Assembly: GCA_035621215.1 (NCBI GenBank)
Contig: CP141729.1
Coordinates: 456,944-520,943, forward strand
Source: Oscillospiraceae bacterium MB08-C2-2
GTDB lineage: Bacteria; Bacillota; Clostridia; Oscillospirales; Ruminococcaceae
Length of the DNA stretch: 64,000 nt
Direction of reading: 5' to 3'
Shown here one piece after another: positions 1 through 8,860 of this stretch. Position 1 is the first letter of the stretch. Each line of letters begins with the position of its first letter. The notes under the pieces were generated by a model that saw only the letters and a list, made by a program, of their open reading frames with translations, was not told the DNA's origin and made no database searches. The position numbers and the translations under genes were made by a program.

Positions 1-2
1 AT

Positions 3-212
3 AAGACTCTGCTTCAAGAAATTGTGCAGCAAAACCCGCAGGAAACCCTTTCGTATGTCACAGTGCATGAAAGCGGTCCCGATCACGACAAGCGCTTTGA
101 GGTGGAGGTTCGCCTCAATTCCAATGTGATTGGCAAAGGTGCCGGGCGCAGCAAAAAAAGCGCCGAGCAGGAGGCTGCCCGGGAAGCACTGAGCCTTATG
201 GGGCAAGGATGA
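3..212 (+). CDS. rnc: Ribonuclease III, C-terminal part (partial)
   Basis: This is the 3' end of the gene; the 5' part lies outside the window. RNase III cleaves double-stranded RNA during rRNA and mRNA processing. The visible roughly 70 residues are the double-stranded RNA-binding domain, with the typical order KTLLQEIVQ, a central strand region with VTVHESGPDHDKRF, then GKGAGRSKKSAEQEAAREAL, which forms the final RNA-binding loop and helix. The stop overlaps the ATG of the next gene (ATGA), which indicates translational coupling. The order rnc, radical SAM gene, smc, ftsY is common in Clostridia. Confidence 0.93.
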   Translation, partial: KTLLQEIVQQNPQETLSYVTVHESGPDHDKRFEVEVRLNSNVIGKGAGRSKKSAEQEAAREALSLMGQG

Positions 213-1216
213 AGCATCGGAATATCCCTGTTTTTGTACCCCATCTGGGCTGCCCGCATCAGTGCAGCTTCTGCGATCAAAGGCGCATTTCGGGCACAGC
301 CGAACCGCCCTCTCCCCAAAAGGTAACAGCACTGCTGGAACAGTCTTGCCGCCAATTGGGCAGTGAAGCGCAAAATGCCCAGATTGCCTTTTTCGGCGGC
401 AGTTTTACCGCCATTGACCGGCAGTATATGATCTCTCTTTTAGAAGCCGCCGCCCCTTTTCTGGGGGAAGGGGGCTTTTCGGGGATTCGGGTTTCCACCC
501 GTCCGGATGCTATTTGCCGGGATATGGTTGCCCTCCTTGGCAGTTATGGGGTGACCACTGTGGAGCTGGGTGCTCAGTCTATGAACGACCGGGTGCTGGC
601 TGAAAGCGGCAGGGGTCACACCGCAGAGCAAACCCGAAAGGCCGCTGCCCTGATTCGGGAGCAGGGGATTTCGCTGGGACTGCAAATGATGACTGGGTTA
701 CCGGGGGATACTGATGATACGGCTATGGAAACAGCCCGGGAGCTGGCGGCTCTCGAACCTTCCCAGCTGCGGATATACCCGGCACTGGTGCTGGAAGGCA
801 CTCATCTTGCCGATTTATACCGGCAGGGCCGCTATCAGCCTCAAACCTTGGAACAGGCTGTTTCGCTGGGCGCAAAGCTGCTGTGTTTTTTTACAGAGCG
901 GGATATTACGGTCATCCGTATGGGTTTGCAGGCAGCGGAGCTATTGGAAAGCAGTCTGGTGGCGGGGCCTTATCATCCCGCATTTCGGGAGCTGTGCGAG
1001 GGGGAAATTTTCCTGAACAGGGCACTGGAAGCGGCTGATATACAGGGCCTTAGTGGTCGAATTTTATTGACTGTGGAGCCGGGCTCGCCCTCCAAAATGG
1101 CGGGGCAGCACCGCAAAAATACAAAGGAGCTTGAAAAGCGGGGGCTGTTCCCCCGGATTGATACCGACCCTGCACTGGGCTATTTGCAGGTCAGGGTTAT
1201 GGCAAGGGAGGTGTGA
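209..1216 (+). CDS. Radical SAM protein, Elp3-like family
   Basis: A 335-residue radical SAM enzyme. The cluster-binding CxxxCxxC motif is Cys15, Cys19 and Cys22 (GCPHQCSFC). It is followed by a glycine-rich FFGGSFTA segment and a TIM-barrel body (GLQMMTGLPGDT). The C-terminal third is divergent and carries no second recognisable domain. Members of this group sit between rnc and smc in many Clostridia, and their substrate is not established; similarity to Elp3 suggests an RNA-modification role, which is inference. The start overlaps the rnc stop, and smc begins a few bases downstream, so the three are probably co-transcribed. Confidence 0.85.
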   Translation: MKHRNIPVFVPHLGCPHQCSFCDQRRISGTAEPPSPQKVTALLEQSCRQLGSEAQNAQIAFFGGSFTAIDRQYMISLLEAAAPFLGEGGFSGIRVSTRPDAICRDMVALLGSYGVTTVELGAQSMNDRVLAESGRGHTAEQTRKAAALIREQGISLGLQMMTGLPGDTDDTAMETARELAALEPSQLRIYPALVLEGTHLADLYRQGRYQPQTLEQAVSLGAKLLCFFTERDITVIRMGLQAAELLESSLVAGPYHPAFRELCEGEIFLNRALEAADIQGLSGRILLTVEPGSPSKMAGQHRKNTKELEKRGLFPRIDTDPALGYLQVRVMAREV

Positions 1217-1220
1217 AACC

Positions 1221-4200
1221 ATGCGTCTGCGCTCACTGGAGGTTCAGGGCTTCAAATCCTTTTCGGATAAAACCGTTTTCCGGTTCGGCGATGGCATTAC
1301 CGCCATTGTGGGGCCAAATGGCAGCGGAAAAAGCAACATTTCGGATGCCGTGCGCTGGGTGCTGGGGGAGCAATCCACCAAGACCCTCCGGGGCAGCAAA
1401 ATGGAGGATGTCATATTTGGCGGCACCCAAACCCGCAAGGCCACCGGCTTTGCCTCGGTTGTGCTCACCATTGATAACGCCGACCGTACTCTTCCCGTGG
1501 AAGAAGATGTCATTTCCATATCCCGGCGGCTTTACCGCTCCGGGGAAAGTGAATACCGCCTGTGCGGTGCAGCGGTGCGCCTCAAGGATATCCACGAGCT
1601 GCTGATGGATACCGGCCTTGGCCGGGATGGCTACTCCATCATCGGGCAAGGCCGCATTGCCGAAATCGTTTCCGCCAAAAGCCAGCAGCGCCGGGAAATT
1701 TTTGAAGAGGCAGCCGGAATCTCCCGCTTCCGCTACCGCAAGATCGAAGCGGAGCGCAAGCTTGAGCAGGCGGAAGAAAACCTGCTGCGCCTGCGGGATA
1801 TTCTGGTGGAGCTGGAAGACCGCATCGGCCCTCTGCGGGAACAGGCGGAAAAGGCCAAGAAGTATCTTTCTTATGCACAGGAAAAACAGCAGCTTGAAAT
1901 TTCCATCTGGATGGTGGCGCTCTCGGATATGAAGGAGCAGCTTCGGGTGCAGTCCGACCGGCTATACCTCTGCAAAAACCAGTATGAGGGTGTAGAAGGC
2001 AAAATACGGGATATCGAAGAAGCGGTTTCTGACCTTTACAGCCGTATGCAGGGGCTTTCGGCGGAAACAGACCGCCTGCGGGGAGAAATCCGCACCGCTG
2101 AAGAGGCCGTTTCTAAAAATGAGGCGGATATCGCCGTTCGCCGAAACGATATATTCCACAACCGCCAGTCCATCGAGCGGATACAGGGGGAGCTGGAAAC
2201 AGCTGGTCTGAGCCTTTCCCAATCTGGTGAGCAAATTGCCGCCCGCAAGCAGGAAGCCAAGGAGCAGAGTGAAGCCCTGCGGCTGCTGGATGAAAAGCTT
2301 GCTGTCGGGGAGGGGGCCATGGCAGAGCTGCGGAAAAAGCTGGCGGGAGAGGAGCAAACCGCCGGGCAGCTGGAAGCGCAGATTACCTCGGTGGAGCAGG
2401 CGGCAGCACAGGCACGCCTTTCGGATGCGACCAGTGCGTCTCTTATGGGAGAAGCTCAGGAGCGTTTGGTGCAGCTTCAGGGCAGCGACCAAAGCAAGGA
2501 TACCATCTTGGGAGAGCTTGCGGCCATTCTGGAGGAATGCAAAACCCAGATTCGTGAAAAGGAAGAGGAGGCTGCTTCTCTTCTCAATACGCAAAAAGGC
2601 TACCGCCTCAAGCTGGAAGCCAGAAAATCCCGGTTGGGTGAGGCTCGCCAGTCACTGGAACAGCTGGAAAGCCAAAAAAGCCAGACCCTCCAGCAGGTTC
2701 GCTTGCTGGAAGAGCTGGAAAGCAGTATGGAGGGCTTTGCAGGCAGTGTCAAGTACATTCTGGGGCAATCCAAAAAGGGTGCGCTTCGGGGAATCTACGG
2801 CCCGGTTTCCTCCCTTGTAACGGCGGATTCACGGTATGCCGTGGCTATTGAGACCGCCTTAGGCGGGGCTCTGCAAAACCTTGTGGTCAGCGATGAGGCC
2901 GCGGCCAAAGCCGCTATCCGGGCACTGCAATCGGCCAAAATGGGCAGGGCCACCTTTTTGCCGGTTACTTCGGTTAAGGGCCGGCCCATGGATGGCGCAG
3001 ATGTAGCCAAATACGAGGGCTTTGTGGGTATCGCCTCCAGCCTTGTGGAATATGAAGAACGCTTTTCCGGCGTAGTGGGCCAGCTATTGGGCCGGGTGGT
3101 GATTACAGAGGATTTGGACTGTGGCACCCAGATTGCCAAGGCATTTGGTTATCGCTTTCGTATCGTAACGCTGGATGGTCAAGTCATCAATGCGGGCGGC
3201 TCCTTTACAGGCGGTTCCAGCGCCCGGAGTGCCGGAGCCCTCAGCCGCCGCCACGAAATCAGCCGTCTGCGGGAACAAGCTGAGACCTTGGAGCAAAGGC
3301 TTGTCAAACAGCGGGATAGCCTGCGGGAATTCCAGCAGGAGATTGATGGCTTAGAAGCCTCCTTTACGGGGGTGTCTGCTGAAATCCGCACCAATGAGGA
3401 AGAAAAAATCCGCCTTGCTTATGAGCTGCGTCAATTGGAAAGCAACCATAAGCAGGCTTTGGATAACCAAAAAATGGCCCAGCAGGAGCTGGAACGTCTG
3501 CTCCGGCGGGTCAGTGAGCTAAAGGATACCAGCCAAAGCTCCCGACAGCTTGTGAGCGAGCTGGAAGAACGGTTGGCCGATCTGCGGGAGCAGGCGGCAC
3601 AGGCCAAGGAGCAGCGCAGCTTGAGCAGCGGTTTGGCTGTGCAGCTGCAATCGGAGCTGGAAGCTTTGCGGATGTCCCGTCTGGGAGCCGCCAAGGATTT
3701 GGAGCAGCTTCTCCAGACTGTGGCACAGCTTGTTTCGGCTCGGGATAGTGCCGGTGAGCAATCCCAGCGCCTAAAGAGCGAGGTGGAGGCCCTTGAGGCA
3801 CAAAACCTTGCGACAGAGGAGCAGATCGGTGAGCTGACCCGGCAATGCGGGGCGCTTCGTGAAAAGACAGCCACCATGTTGCAGGCTACCGAGAACATGG
3901 CGGCTGACCGGCTTAAGCTGGAAGCGGAGATCACCGCAAAGCGGGCAGCCGAGCGGGAGATTTCCGGCGAAAAGGAACAGATTTCTCGGGAGCTTGCCCG
4001 CTTGGAAGAACGAAAGCTGACCCTGCAAGGGGAATACGACGGCATCATCAGCCGCTTGTGGGATGAATACGAACTGACCCGCTCCCAGGCTAAGGAGCTT
4101 GCTGTCGAGCTGGAGGATAAGCAGAAGGCTCAGCACCGCCTTTCTCAGCTCAAGAGCTTGATCAAGGGGCTTGGCAGTGTCAATGTGGCGGCTGTGGAGG

Positions 4201-4793
4201 AATATGAACAGGTCAGCGAGCGGTATGAGTTTATGTCCGCTCAGGTGCGGGATGTGGAGAATTCTAAGGAGCAGCTTGGCAAGCTGATCGCCCAGCTTAC
4301 ACAGGAAATGCGGGCCATCTTCACCGAAAACTTTGCCCGCATCGCCGAGCACTTTTCCCGGATTTTCGTGGAGCTTTTCGGCGGCGGCAAGGGCCAGCTC
4401 ACCCTGACCCAAGAGGAAGATGTGCTGGAAAGCGGCGTGGAGATTTATGTCCAGCCTCCGGGCAAGCTGATCAAGAATCTCAGCCTTCTTTCGGGCGGCG
4501 AGCAGGCCTTTATCGCCATTGCCATCTATTTTGCCATTCTCAAGGTACGCCCGGCCCCTTTCTGTTTGCTGGATGAAATTGAGGCGGCGCTGGATGATGT
4601 CAATGTAGTTAAGTTTGCAAGCTATCTGCGCCAAATGTGCCGCAAAACCCAGTTTATTGCCATTACCCACCGCCGGGGTACCATGGAGGAGGCGGATATG
4701 CTTTATGGTGTTACCATGGAGGATGAGGGAGTTTCTAAGATTTTGGAGCTGAATGTCTCCGAGGTGGAGGATAAGCTTTCCCTTTCCATTTAA
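1221..4793 (+). CDS. smc: Chromosome segregation protein SMC
   Basis: A 1190-residue SMC ATPase, the normal length for bacterial SMC. It works with ScpA and ScpB to load at parS/ParB sites and organise the chromosome. The Walker A motif GPNGSGKS is at residues 31-38. Long coiled coils flank a hinge near residues 510-640, where glycine-rich segments such as GGSFTGGSSARS occur. The ABC signature (LSGGEQ) lies near 1090 and Walker B (LLDEIEAALD) near 1116. The reading frame is open 90 bases further upstream, but ATG 1221 is chosen because GGGAGG precedes it and MRLRSLEVQGFKSF is the family start. Confidence 0.97.
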   Translation: MRLRSLEVQGFKSFSDKTVFRFGDGITAIVGPNGSGKSNISDAVRWVLGEQSTKTLRGSKMEDVIFGGTQTRKATGFASVVLTIDNADRTLPVEEDVISISRRLYRSGESEYRLCGAAVRLKDIHELLMDTGLGRDGYSIIGQGRIAEIVSAKSQQRREIFEEAAGISRFRYRKIEAERKLEQAEENLLRLRDILVELEDRIGPLREQAEKAKKYLSYAQEKQQLEISIWMVALSDMKEQLRVQSDRLYLCKNQYEGVEGKIRDIEEAVSDLYSRMQGLSAETDRLRGEIRTAEEAVSKNEADIAVRRNDIFHNRQSIERIQGELETAGLSLSQSGEQIAARKQEAKEQSEALRLLDEKLAVGEGAMAELRKKLAGEEQTAGQLEAQITSVEQAAAQARLSDATSASLMGEAQERLVQLQGSDQSKDTILGELAAILEECKTQIREKEEEAASLLNTQKGYRLKLEARKSRLGEARQSLEQLESQKSQTLQQVRLLEELESSMEGFAGSVKYILGQSKKGALRGIYGPVSSLVTADSRYAVAIETALGGALQNLVVSDEAAAKAAIRALQSAKMGRATFLPVTSVKGRPMDGADVAKYEGFVGIASSLVEYEERFSGVVGQLLGRVVITEDLDCGTQIAKAFGYRFRIVTLDGQVINAGGSFTGGSSARSAGALSRRHEISRLREQAETLEQRLVKQRDSLREFQQEIDGLEASFTGVSAEIRTNEEEKIRLAYELRQLESNHKQALDNQKMAQQELERLLRRVSELKDTSQSSRQLVSELEERLADLREQAAQAKEQRSLSSGLAVQLQSELEALRMSRLGAAKDLEQLLQTVAQLVSARDSAGEQSQRLKSEVEALEAQNLATEEQIGELTRQCGALREKTATMLQATENMAADRLKLEAEITAKRAAEREISGEKEQISRELARLEERKLTLQGEYDGIISRLWDEYELTRSQAKELAVELEDKQKAQHRLSQLKSLIKGLGSVNVAAVEEYEQVSERYEFMSAQVRDVENSKEQLGKLIAQLTQEMRAIFTENFARIAEHFSRIFVELFGGGKGQLTLTQEEDVLESGVEIYVQPPGKLIKNLSLLSGGEQAFIAIAIYFAILKVRPAPFCLLDEIEAALDDVNVVKFASYLRQMCRKTQFIAITHRRGTMEEADMLYGVTMEDEGVSKILELNVSEVEDKLSLSI

Positions 4794-4812
4794 ACTATTT
4801 AGGAGGATTCCA

Positions 4813-5730
4813 ATGGGCTTTTTTTCTAAAATCAGCGAGGGCCTAAAAAAAACCCGTGATAGCTTTGCCAGACAGGTGGATAATCTGGTCAATTCCTTTA
4901 CCACCATTGATGAGGAGCTTTTGGAGGAGCTGGAGGAGAGCCTGATTCTCTCCGATGTGGGCTCGGTTACAGCGGCCCGGATTTGCGAGGAGCTGCGGGT
5001 GCGCATCAAGAAAAATGGCGAGACCAATCCCAGCAAGCTTCGGGGCATGATCAAGGAGGTAGCCAGCGACATGCTGGCGGGAGATGCTTCTCTGCACCTT
5101 TCCACCAAGCCTTCGGTGATTTTAGTGATAGGCGTTAACGGGGTGGGCAAAACCACCACCATCGGAAAATTGGCCTCCAATTTGAAGGCACAGGGCAAGG
5201 ATGTGCTGCTCTGTGCGGCCGATACCTTTCGGGCGGCGGCCATTGATCAGCTTCAGATATGGGCCGACCGGGCGGGTGCCGATTTGGTTCGTCACGCCGA
5301 AGGCTCCGACCCTGCCGCTGTGGTGTTCGATGCCCTTGTGGCCGGCAAGGCCAGAGGTAAGGATGTAATCATTTGCGATACAGCCGGGCGGCTGCACAAT
5401 AAGAAAAACCTGATGGATGAGCTTTCCAAGATCAGCCGTATCATTGCCCGGGAAACCCCCGGCTGTGATTTGGAGGTTCTGCTGGTGCTGGATGCCACCA
5501 CAGGCCAGAACGCTCTTAATCAGGCACGGGAATTCAAGCAGGCCGCCGGGCTGACCGGCATTGTGCTCACCAAGCTGGATGGAACCGCAAAAGGCGGCGT
5601 GATTATCGGCATCAAGGCGGAGCTGGGCATTCCGGTCAAGTTTATCGGTATCGGTGAGCAGGTGGACGATCTGCGTCCCTTTGATCCGGTTGAATTTGCC
5701 GACGCTCTTTTTGACAATCAGGAGGAATAA
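4813..5730 (+). CDS. ftsY: Signal recognition particle receptor FtsY
   Basis: A 305-residue SRP-type GTPase that docks the SRP-ribosome complex at the membrane for co-translational insertion. Visible are the N domain (residues 1-90) and the G domain with P-loop GVNGVGKTTT, DTFRAAAIDQL, DTAGRLHNKKNL and the TKLDGTAKGG motif. It lacks the long acidic N-terminal A domain of E. coli FtsY, as is usual in Gram-positive bacteria. ATG 4813 is preceded by AGGAGG at 4801. An in-frame ORF begins earlier, inside the end of smc, but the RBS and the family start MGFFSKISEGLKKT fix the site. Confidence 0.97.
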   Translation: MGFFSKISEGLKKTRDSFARQVDNLVNSFTTIDEELLEELEESLILSDVGSVTAARICEELRVRIKKNGETNPSKLRGMIKEVASDMLAGDASLHLSTKPSVILVIGVNGVGKTTTIGKLASNLKAQGKDVLLCAADTFRAAAIDQLQIWADRAGADLVRHAEGSDPAAVVFDALVAGKARGKDVIICDTAGRLHNKKNLMDELSKISRIIARETPGCDLEVLLVLDATTGQNALNQAREFKQAAGLTGIVLTKLDGTAKGGVIIGIKAELGIPVKFIGIGEQVDDLRPFDPVEFADALFDNQEE

Positions 5731-5733
5731 ACC

Positions 5734-6339
5734 TTGGAAATCGTAGCAGCAACCGGAAACGCTCATAAGCTGGAGGAATTCCAGCGCATATTGGCACCAT
5801 TGGGAATTACCGTTGTTTCACTGGCGCAGGCCGGAACCAACGACGATGGCATTGTGGAGGATGGAGAAACCTTCGCCGCCAATGCCCGTATCAAGGCACA
5901 AACTATTTTTCAGCGCACCGGCCGAGCGGTGATGGCCGATGATTCCGGCCTTTGCATCAATGCACTGGAAGGCCGCCCCGGTGTCCTTTCTGCCCGGTAT
6001 ATGGGGGAGGAAACCTCCTATCCCCAGAAAATGGCGGGAATCCTCCGGGAGCTTGAGGGTGTGCCTACAGAAAAGCGCACAGCCTCCTTTGTGGCGGCTA
6101 TCTGCTGTATTTTACCGGATGGAACGGTGTTGGAAACCGAAGGCAGATGCGGCGGCATCATTGGATACGAACCGGCAGGGAGCGGCGGCTTTGGCTATGA
6201 TCCCTTGTTTATGGTGGGGGAGCGGAGCTTTGCAGAGCTTTCCCCAGCGGAAAAGGATGCTCGCAGCCACCGGGGCAAAGCGTTGGAAGAACTCTATAAG
6301 AAATTGGAGCAAAAGCTCCGGGCAGGAGAAAATGTATGA
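5734..6339 (+). CDS. rdgB: XTP/dITP (non-canonical purine NTP) pyrophosphatase
   Basis: A 201-residue HAM1/RdgB family enzyme that hydrolyses ITP, dITP and XTP to monophosphates and keeps deaminated purines out of nucleic acids. Signatures are ATGNAHKLEEF at the N terminus, MADDSGLCINAL and GRPGVLSARYMG in the middle, and GFGYDPLF near the C terminus. It starts with TTG at 5734; the GGAGG at 5721 lies inside the last codons of ftsY and gives correct spacing. The last four bases overlap the start of yhbY (ATGA). Confidence 0.95.
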   Translation: MEIVAATGNAHKLEEFQRILAPLGITVVSLAQAGTNDDGIVEDGETFAANARIKAQTIFQRTGRAVMADDSGLCINALEGRPGVLSARYMGEETSYPQKMAGILRELEGVPTEKRTASFVAAICCILPDGTVLETEGRCGGIIGYEPAGSGGFGYDPLFMVGERSFAELSPAEKDARSHRGKALEELYKKLEQKLRAGENV

Positions 6340-6950
6340 TAACCAGTAAACAGCGGGCGGCTCTTCGGGGTCTTGCCAATTCGATGGATACCATCTTTCA
6401 GGTAGGCAAGGGGGGCATTACCCCTGCTACCGTGGAGCAGGTGGATCAGGCTCTGACAGCCCGGGAGCTGATTAAGCTTCGCACCCTAGAGAACAGCCCC
6501 ATCACCCCTCGTGAAGCCGCTGTGGAGCTGGCTGAAAAAACCGGCTCTGAAGTGATTCAGGTAGTGGGTTCCCGGTTTGTGCTTTACCGCAAGAATCCCA
6601 ATGAGCCTAAGATTGGGGCAGAGGCTAAAAAGGCACCGGCACCTAGGCCGAAAAAAGAATTTCCCACAGGCAGAGCAGCTGGTAAACCGGCTGCAAAGCG
6701 TCCTGCACATTCCGGTTTTGGCCGCCCAGATGGGGAGCGCTCTGAAAGTTTTGGAAAGCCTCGTACAGGCAGACCTGGTGGAGCGGGCAGACCCAGCGGA
6801 ACCGGCAGACCCAGTGCGGCAGGCAGACCCAGTGCGGCAGGCAGACCCGGTGGAGCGGGGAGACCCAGTGCAGCAGGCCGACCCAGCGGAGCCGGCAGAT
6901 CCAGTGGAACAGGCCGACCCGGCGGGGCAGGCCGACCGAAAGCTCGCTGA
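6336..6950 (+). CDS. yhbY: YhbY-like CRM-domain RNA-binding protein with a hexapeptide-repeat tail
   Basis: A 204-residue protein. Residues 1-95 form the CRM/YhbY domain (RGLANSMDTIFQVGKGGIT, then ENSPITPREAAVELAEKTGSEVIQVVG), which binds pre-50S ribosomal particles in known homologues. Family members are usually about 97 residues and end there. Here a basic linker (100-140) leads into roughly nine to ten GRPxxx hexapeptides (about 145-200), encoded by an 18-bp tandem repeat. The tail has no acidic residues and resembles RGG/GRP RNA-binding tails. The translation start overlaps the rdgB stop, implying coupling. The repeat also opens spurious frames on both strands. Confidence 0.9.
   Translation: MITSKQRAALRGLANSMDTIFQVGKGGITPATVEQVDQALTARELIKLRTLENSPITPREAAVELAEKTGSEVIQVVGSRFVLYRKNPNEPKIGAEAKKAPAPRPKKEFPTGRAAGKPAAKRPAHSGFGRPDGERSESFGKPRTGRPGGAGRPSGTGRPSAAGRPSAAGRPGGAGRPSAAGRPSGAGRSSGTGRPGGAGRPKAR
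6768..6935 (+). repeat. 18-bp tandem repeat inside yhbY
   Basis: About nine imperfect copies of an 18-bp unit, such as GGCAGACCCAGTGCGGCA, encode the GRPxxx hexapeptides. Copies differ mainly in the third to sixth residues (SAA, GGA, SGT, SGA). This is the kind of array that can change length by slippage or unequal recombination. Confidence 0.85.
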
Positions 6951-7032
6951 TTGAAAAGCATTTAACCACAGGCCAAAGGTATGAAGCCTGCCATTGCCTG
7001 TGCCGACAGCATCTGGGAAGGGGAGACAGGTC

Positions 7033-7647
7033 TTGAAAATCGGCGTGTTTGGTGGCACCTTTAACCCCATTCATTGTGCGCATCTTCGTCTTGCCTGCAA
7101 GTGTCGGGAGCAGCTGGGGCTGGATACTGTCCTGATTATTCCCACAGCTGTTCCTCCCCACAAGAATGCGCCCCAGCTGGCCTCGGGGGAAGATCGGCTT
7201 GCCATGTGCCGTCTGGCTGTGACAGGCGAAAGTGCTTTTGTGGTATCCGATCTGGAAATACGCCGCACAGGCAAAAGCTACACGGCGGAAACACTTCGGG
7301 AGCTGGAAGCCCTTTATCCCGGGGCGGAGCTTTATCTGCTTATGGGCGGGGATATGTTTCTGACCGTGCAAAGCTGGAAAAGCCCCGAGGAAATTTATGC
7401 CCGGGCGGTGCTTTGTGCTCTTGCCCGCCACCGGGATGAATACCCAAGGCTTGAGCGGCACAAACTCTTTCTAACCGCAAGAGGCGCCCACTGCCGGGTG
7501 CTGGCACTTCCGCCCGAGCCCATGTCTTCCACCGAGGTGCGCTGCCGCATCAGCCGGGGAGAAGATATCAGGGGCTTAGTTCCGGCAGCGGTGGAAGACT
7601 ATATCATAGCCCATGGGCTTTATGCGCCCAATGGGCATAACTGTTGA
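7033..7647 (+). CDS. nadD: Nicotinate-nucleotide adenylyltransferase
   Basis: A 204-residue NadD, which adenylates nicotinate mononucleotide to NaAD in NAD synthesis. The nucleotidyltransferase motif GGTFNPIHxxH is at the N terminus and the SSTEVR motif near the C terminus. The TTG at 7033 is preferred because GGGGAGA lies just upstream and MKIGVFGGTFNP is the canonical N terminus; the open frame extends 39 bases further without a better site. It is followed by yqeK, the common Firmicute order nadD-yqeK-rsfS. Confidence 0.95.
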   Translation: MKIGVFGGTFNPIHCAHLRLACKCREQLGLDTVLIIPTAVPPHKNAPQLASGEDRLAMCRLAVTGESAFVVSDLEIRRTGKSYTAETLRELEALYPGAELYLLMGGDMFLTVQSWKSPEEIYARAVLCALARHRDEYPRLERHKLFLTARGAHCRVLALPPEPMSSTEVRCRISRGEDIRGLVPAAVEDYIIAHGLYAPNGHNC

Positions 7648-7786
7648 AGATGTTGGGATGTGGGCGTAAAACGCCTTGCCGATAATCGATGAAAGAGGCA
7701 AAGTTTCATGAATGATGCTATGATATCTTCGTGTGCCAAGGTGGCAGATATGTTCGCCTATGCCCGAGGAAAGGGGCGAAGCTCCG

Positions 7787-8356
7787 GTGTATGATTTGGA
7801 ATTCCTGCGGGATTTTTGCAGGCGCAATTTAAGCCCCTCCCGCTATATCCACTCTATGGCGGTGCAGCGGCAGGCGGCTGTTTTGGCACCTCTTTATGGG
7901 GCAGACCCCTACAAAGCCGCCGTTGCCGGGCTTCTGCATGACATAACCCATTGCTGGGAGCCTTGGGAGCAGTTGAAATATATGGGAGCTTCTGGTATAA
8001 TGCTTACCAAAGCGGAAAAAGAGCATCCGCCCATTTGGCATGCCAAAACCGGCAGCCATCTGGTGTGGCATGAGCTGGGCATCCGTGACCCGGAAATAGG
8101 CCGGGCTATCCGCTATCATACCACCGGCCGGGCCGATATGACCCCGCTGGAGCTGGCGGTTTGTCTGGGGGATAAAACCAGTGCCGACCGCATTTTTCCC
8201 GATATTGAGGTGATTCGGGAGCTGGCGCTGCGCTCCTCCCATAAGGCCATGGCCTATTATCTCCAGCATACAATGGACAAGCTCATTGCCCAAGGCGGGC
8301 CTTTTGCAGAGGATTTTCTGGAGGCGTATGATTATTATGCCCTTCATGCAGAATAA
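7787..8356 (+). CDS. yqeK: HD-domain phosphohydrolase YqeK
   Basis: About 189 residues of the YqeK family; characterised members are Ap4A (diadenosine tetraphosphate) hydrolases. HD-type metal ligands are visible: H in RYIHSMAV, HD in LLHDITHCW, then IRYHTTG and the D in LGDKTSADR. The start is uncertain: GTG 7787 is chosen because GAGGAAAGGGG at 7766-7776 is well placed, while the ATG at 7760 has no RBS. The 139 bases between nadD and this start contain nothing else recognisable. Confidence 0.88.
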   Translation: MYDLEFLRDFCRRNLSPSRYIHSMAVQRQAAVLAPLYGADPYKAAVAGLLHDITHCWEPWEQLKYMGASGIMLTKAEKEHPPIWHAKTGSHLVWHELGIRDPEIGRAIRYHTTGRADMTPLELAVCLGDKTSADRIFPDIEVIRELALRSSHKAMAYYLQHTMDKLIAQGGPFAEDFLEAYDYYALHAE

Positions 8357-8425
8357 ACGGGAACAAGAGCTGATTTTAGAGAGTTATTCCACCCTGTGAC
8401 CAGGGATTTTGGAAGGAGCATAACT

Positions 8426-8785
8426 GTGACAACAAAAGAAATAATGGAGCAGTCTGTCCGCTTTTTGGACAGCAAAAAGGCAGAGGATATCTGCGCACTG
8501 GATATTCACAAGGTAACCTCTCTGGGGGATTATTTTGTGATTGCCTCCGGTACCAGCACAACACAGGTCAGAACCTTGGCCGATGGCCTTGAGGAGCATT
8601 TTTCCAAGCAGGGGCTTGAGCCTCTTCGGGTTGAGGGCGGCAGCTCCGCCATGTGGGTGCTCATTGATTACGGCGATGTGATTGTTCATGTGTTTTACAG
8701 CGAACAGCGTGATTTTTATTGTCTGGAAAGGCTGTGGGCCGATGCACCCAAGGTGGATATCAGCGGCCTGCTTCAGCAGTCCTGA
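8426..8785 (+). CDS. rsfS: Ribosome silencing factor RsfS
   Basis: A 119-residue RsfS/Iojap protein, which binds L14 on the 50S subunit and blocks subunit joining when nutrients are scarce. The family pattern is clear: DICALDIHKVTSLGDYFVIASG, then QVRTLADGLEEHF, GSSAMWVLIDYGDVIVHVF and FYCLERLWADA. GTG 8426 is preceded by GGAAGGAG at 8411. It lies between yqeK and leuS, its usual position. Confidence 0.94.
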   Translation: MTTKEIMEQSVRFLDSKKAEDICALDIHKVTSLGDYFVIASGTSTTQVRTLADGLEEHFSKQGLEPLRVEGGSSAMWVLIDYGDVIVHVFYSEQRDFYCLERLWADAPKVDISGLLQQS

Positions 8786-8860
8786 GCCAGATAGCCCGAC
8801 CGATGGAAGGCTTATCCCGCAGGGAAGGCATCCAAACCATTTTTGAGGGGATATGGGAAA

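Noticed and set aside
1131-1220. Upstream extension of smc
   Set aside because: The frame is open inside the radical SAM gene, but the RBS and the family N terminus place the start at 1221.
3771-5243. A 490-codon minus-strand frame opposite smc and ftsY
   Set aside because: It is antisense to two well-supported genes with no RBS or family match.
6486-7070. Open frames on both strands through the yhbY tail
   Set aside because: The 18-bp GC-rich tandem repeat leaves all frames open; only the frame continuous with the CRM domain is supported.
8786-8860. T-box or leucine leader before leuS
   Set aside because: The gap is only about 75 bases and has neither a T-box core nor a Leu-rich short ORF.
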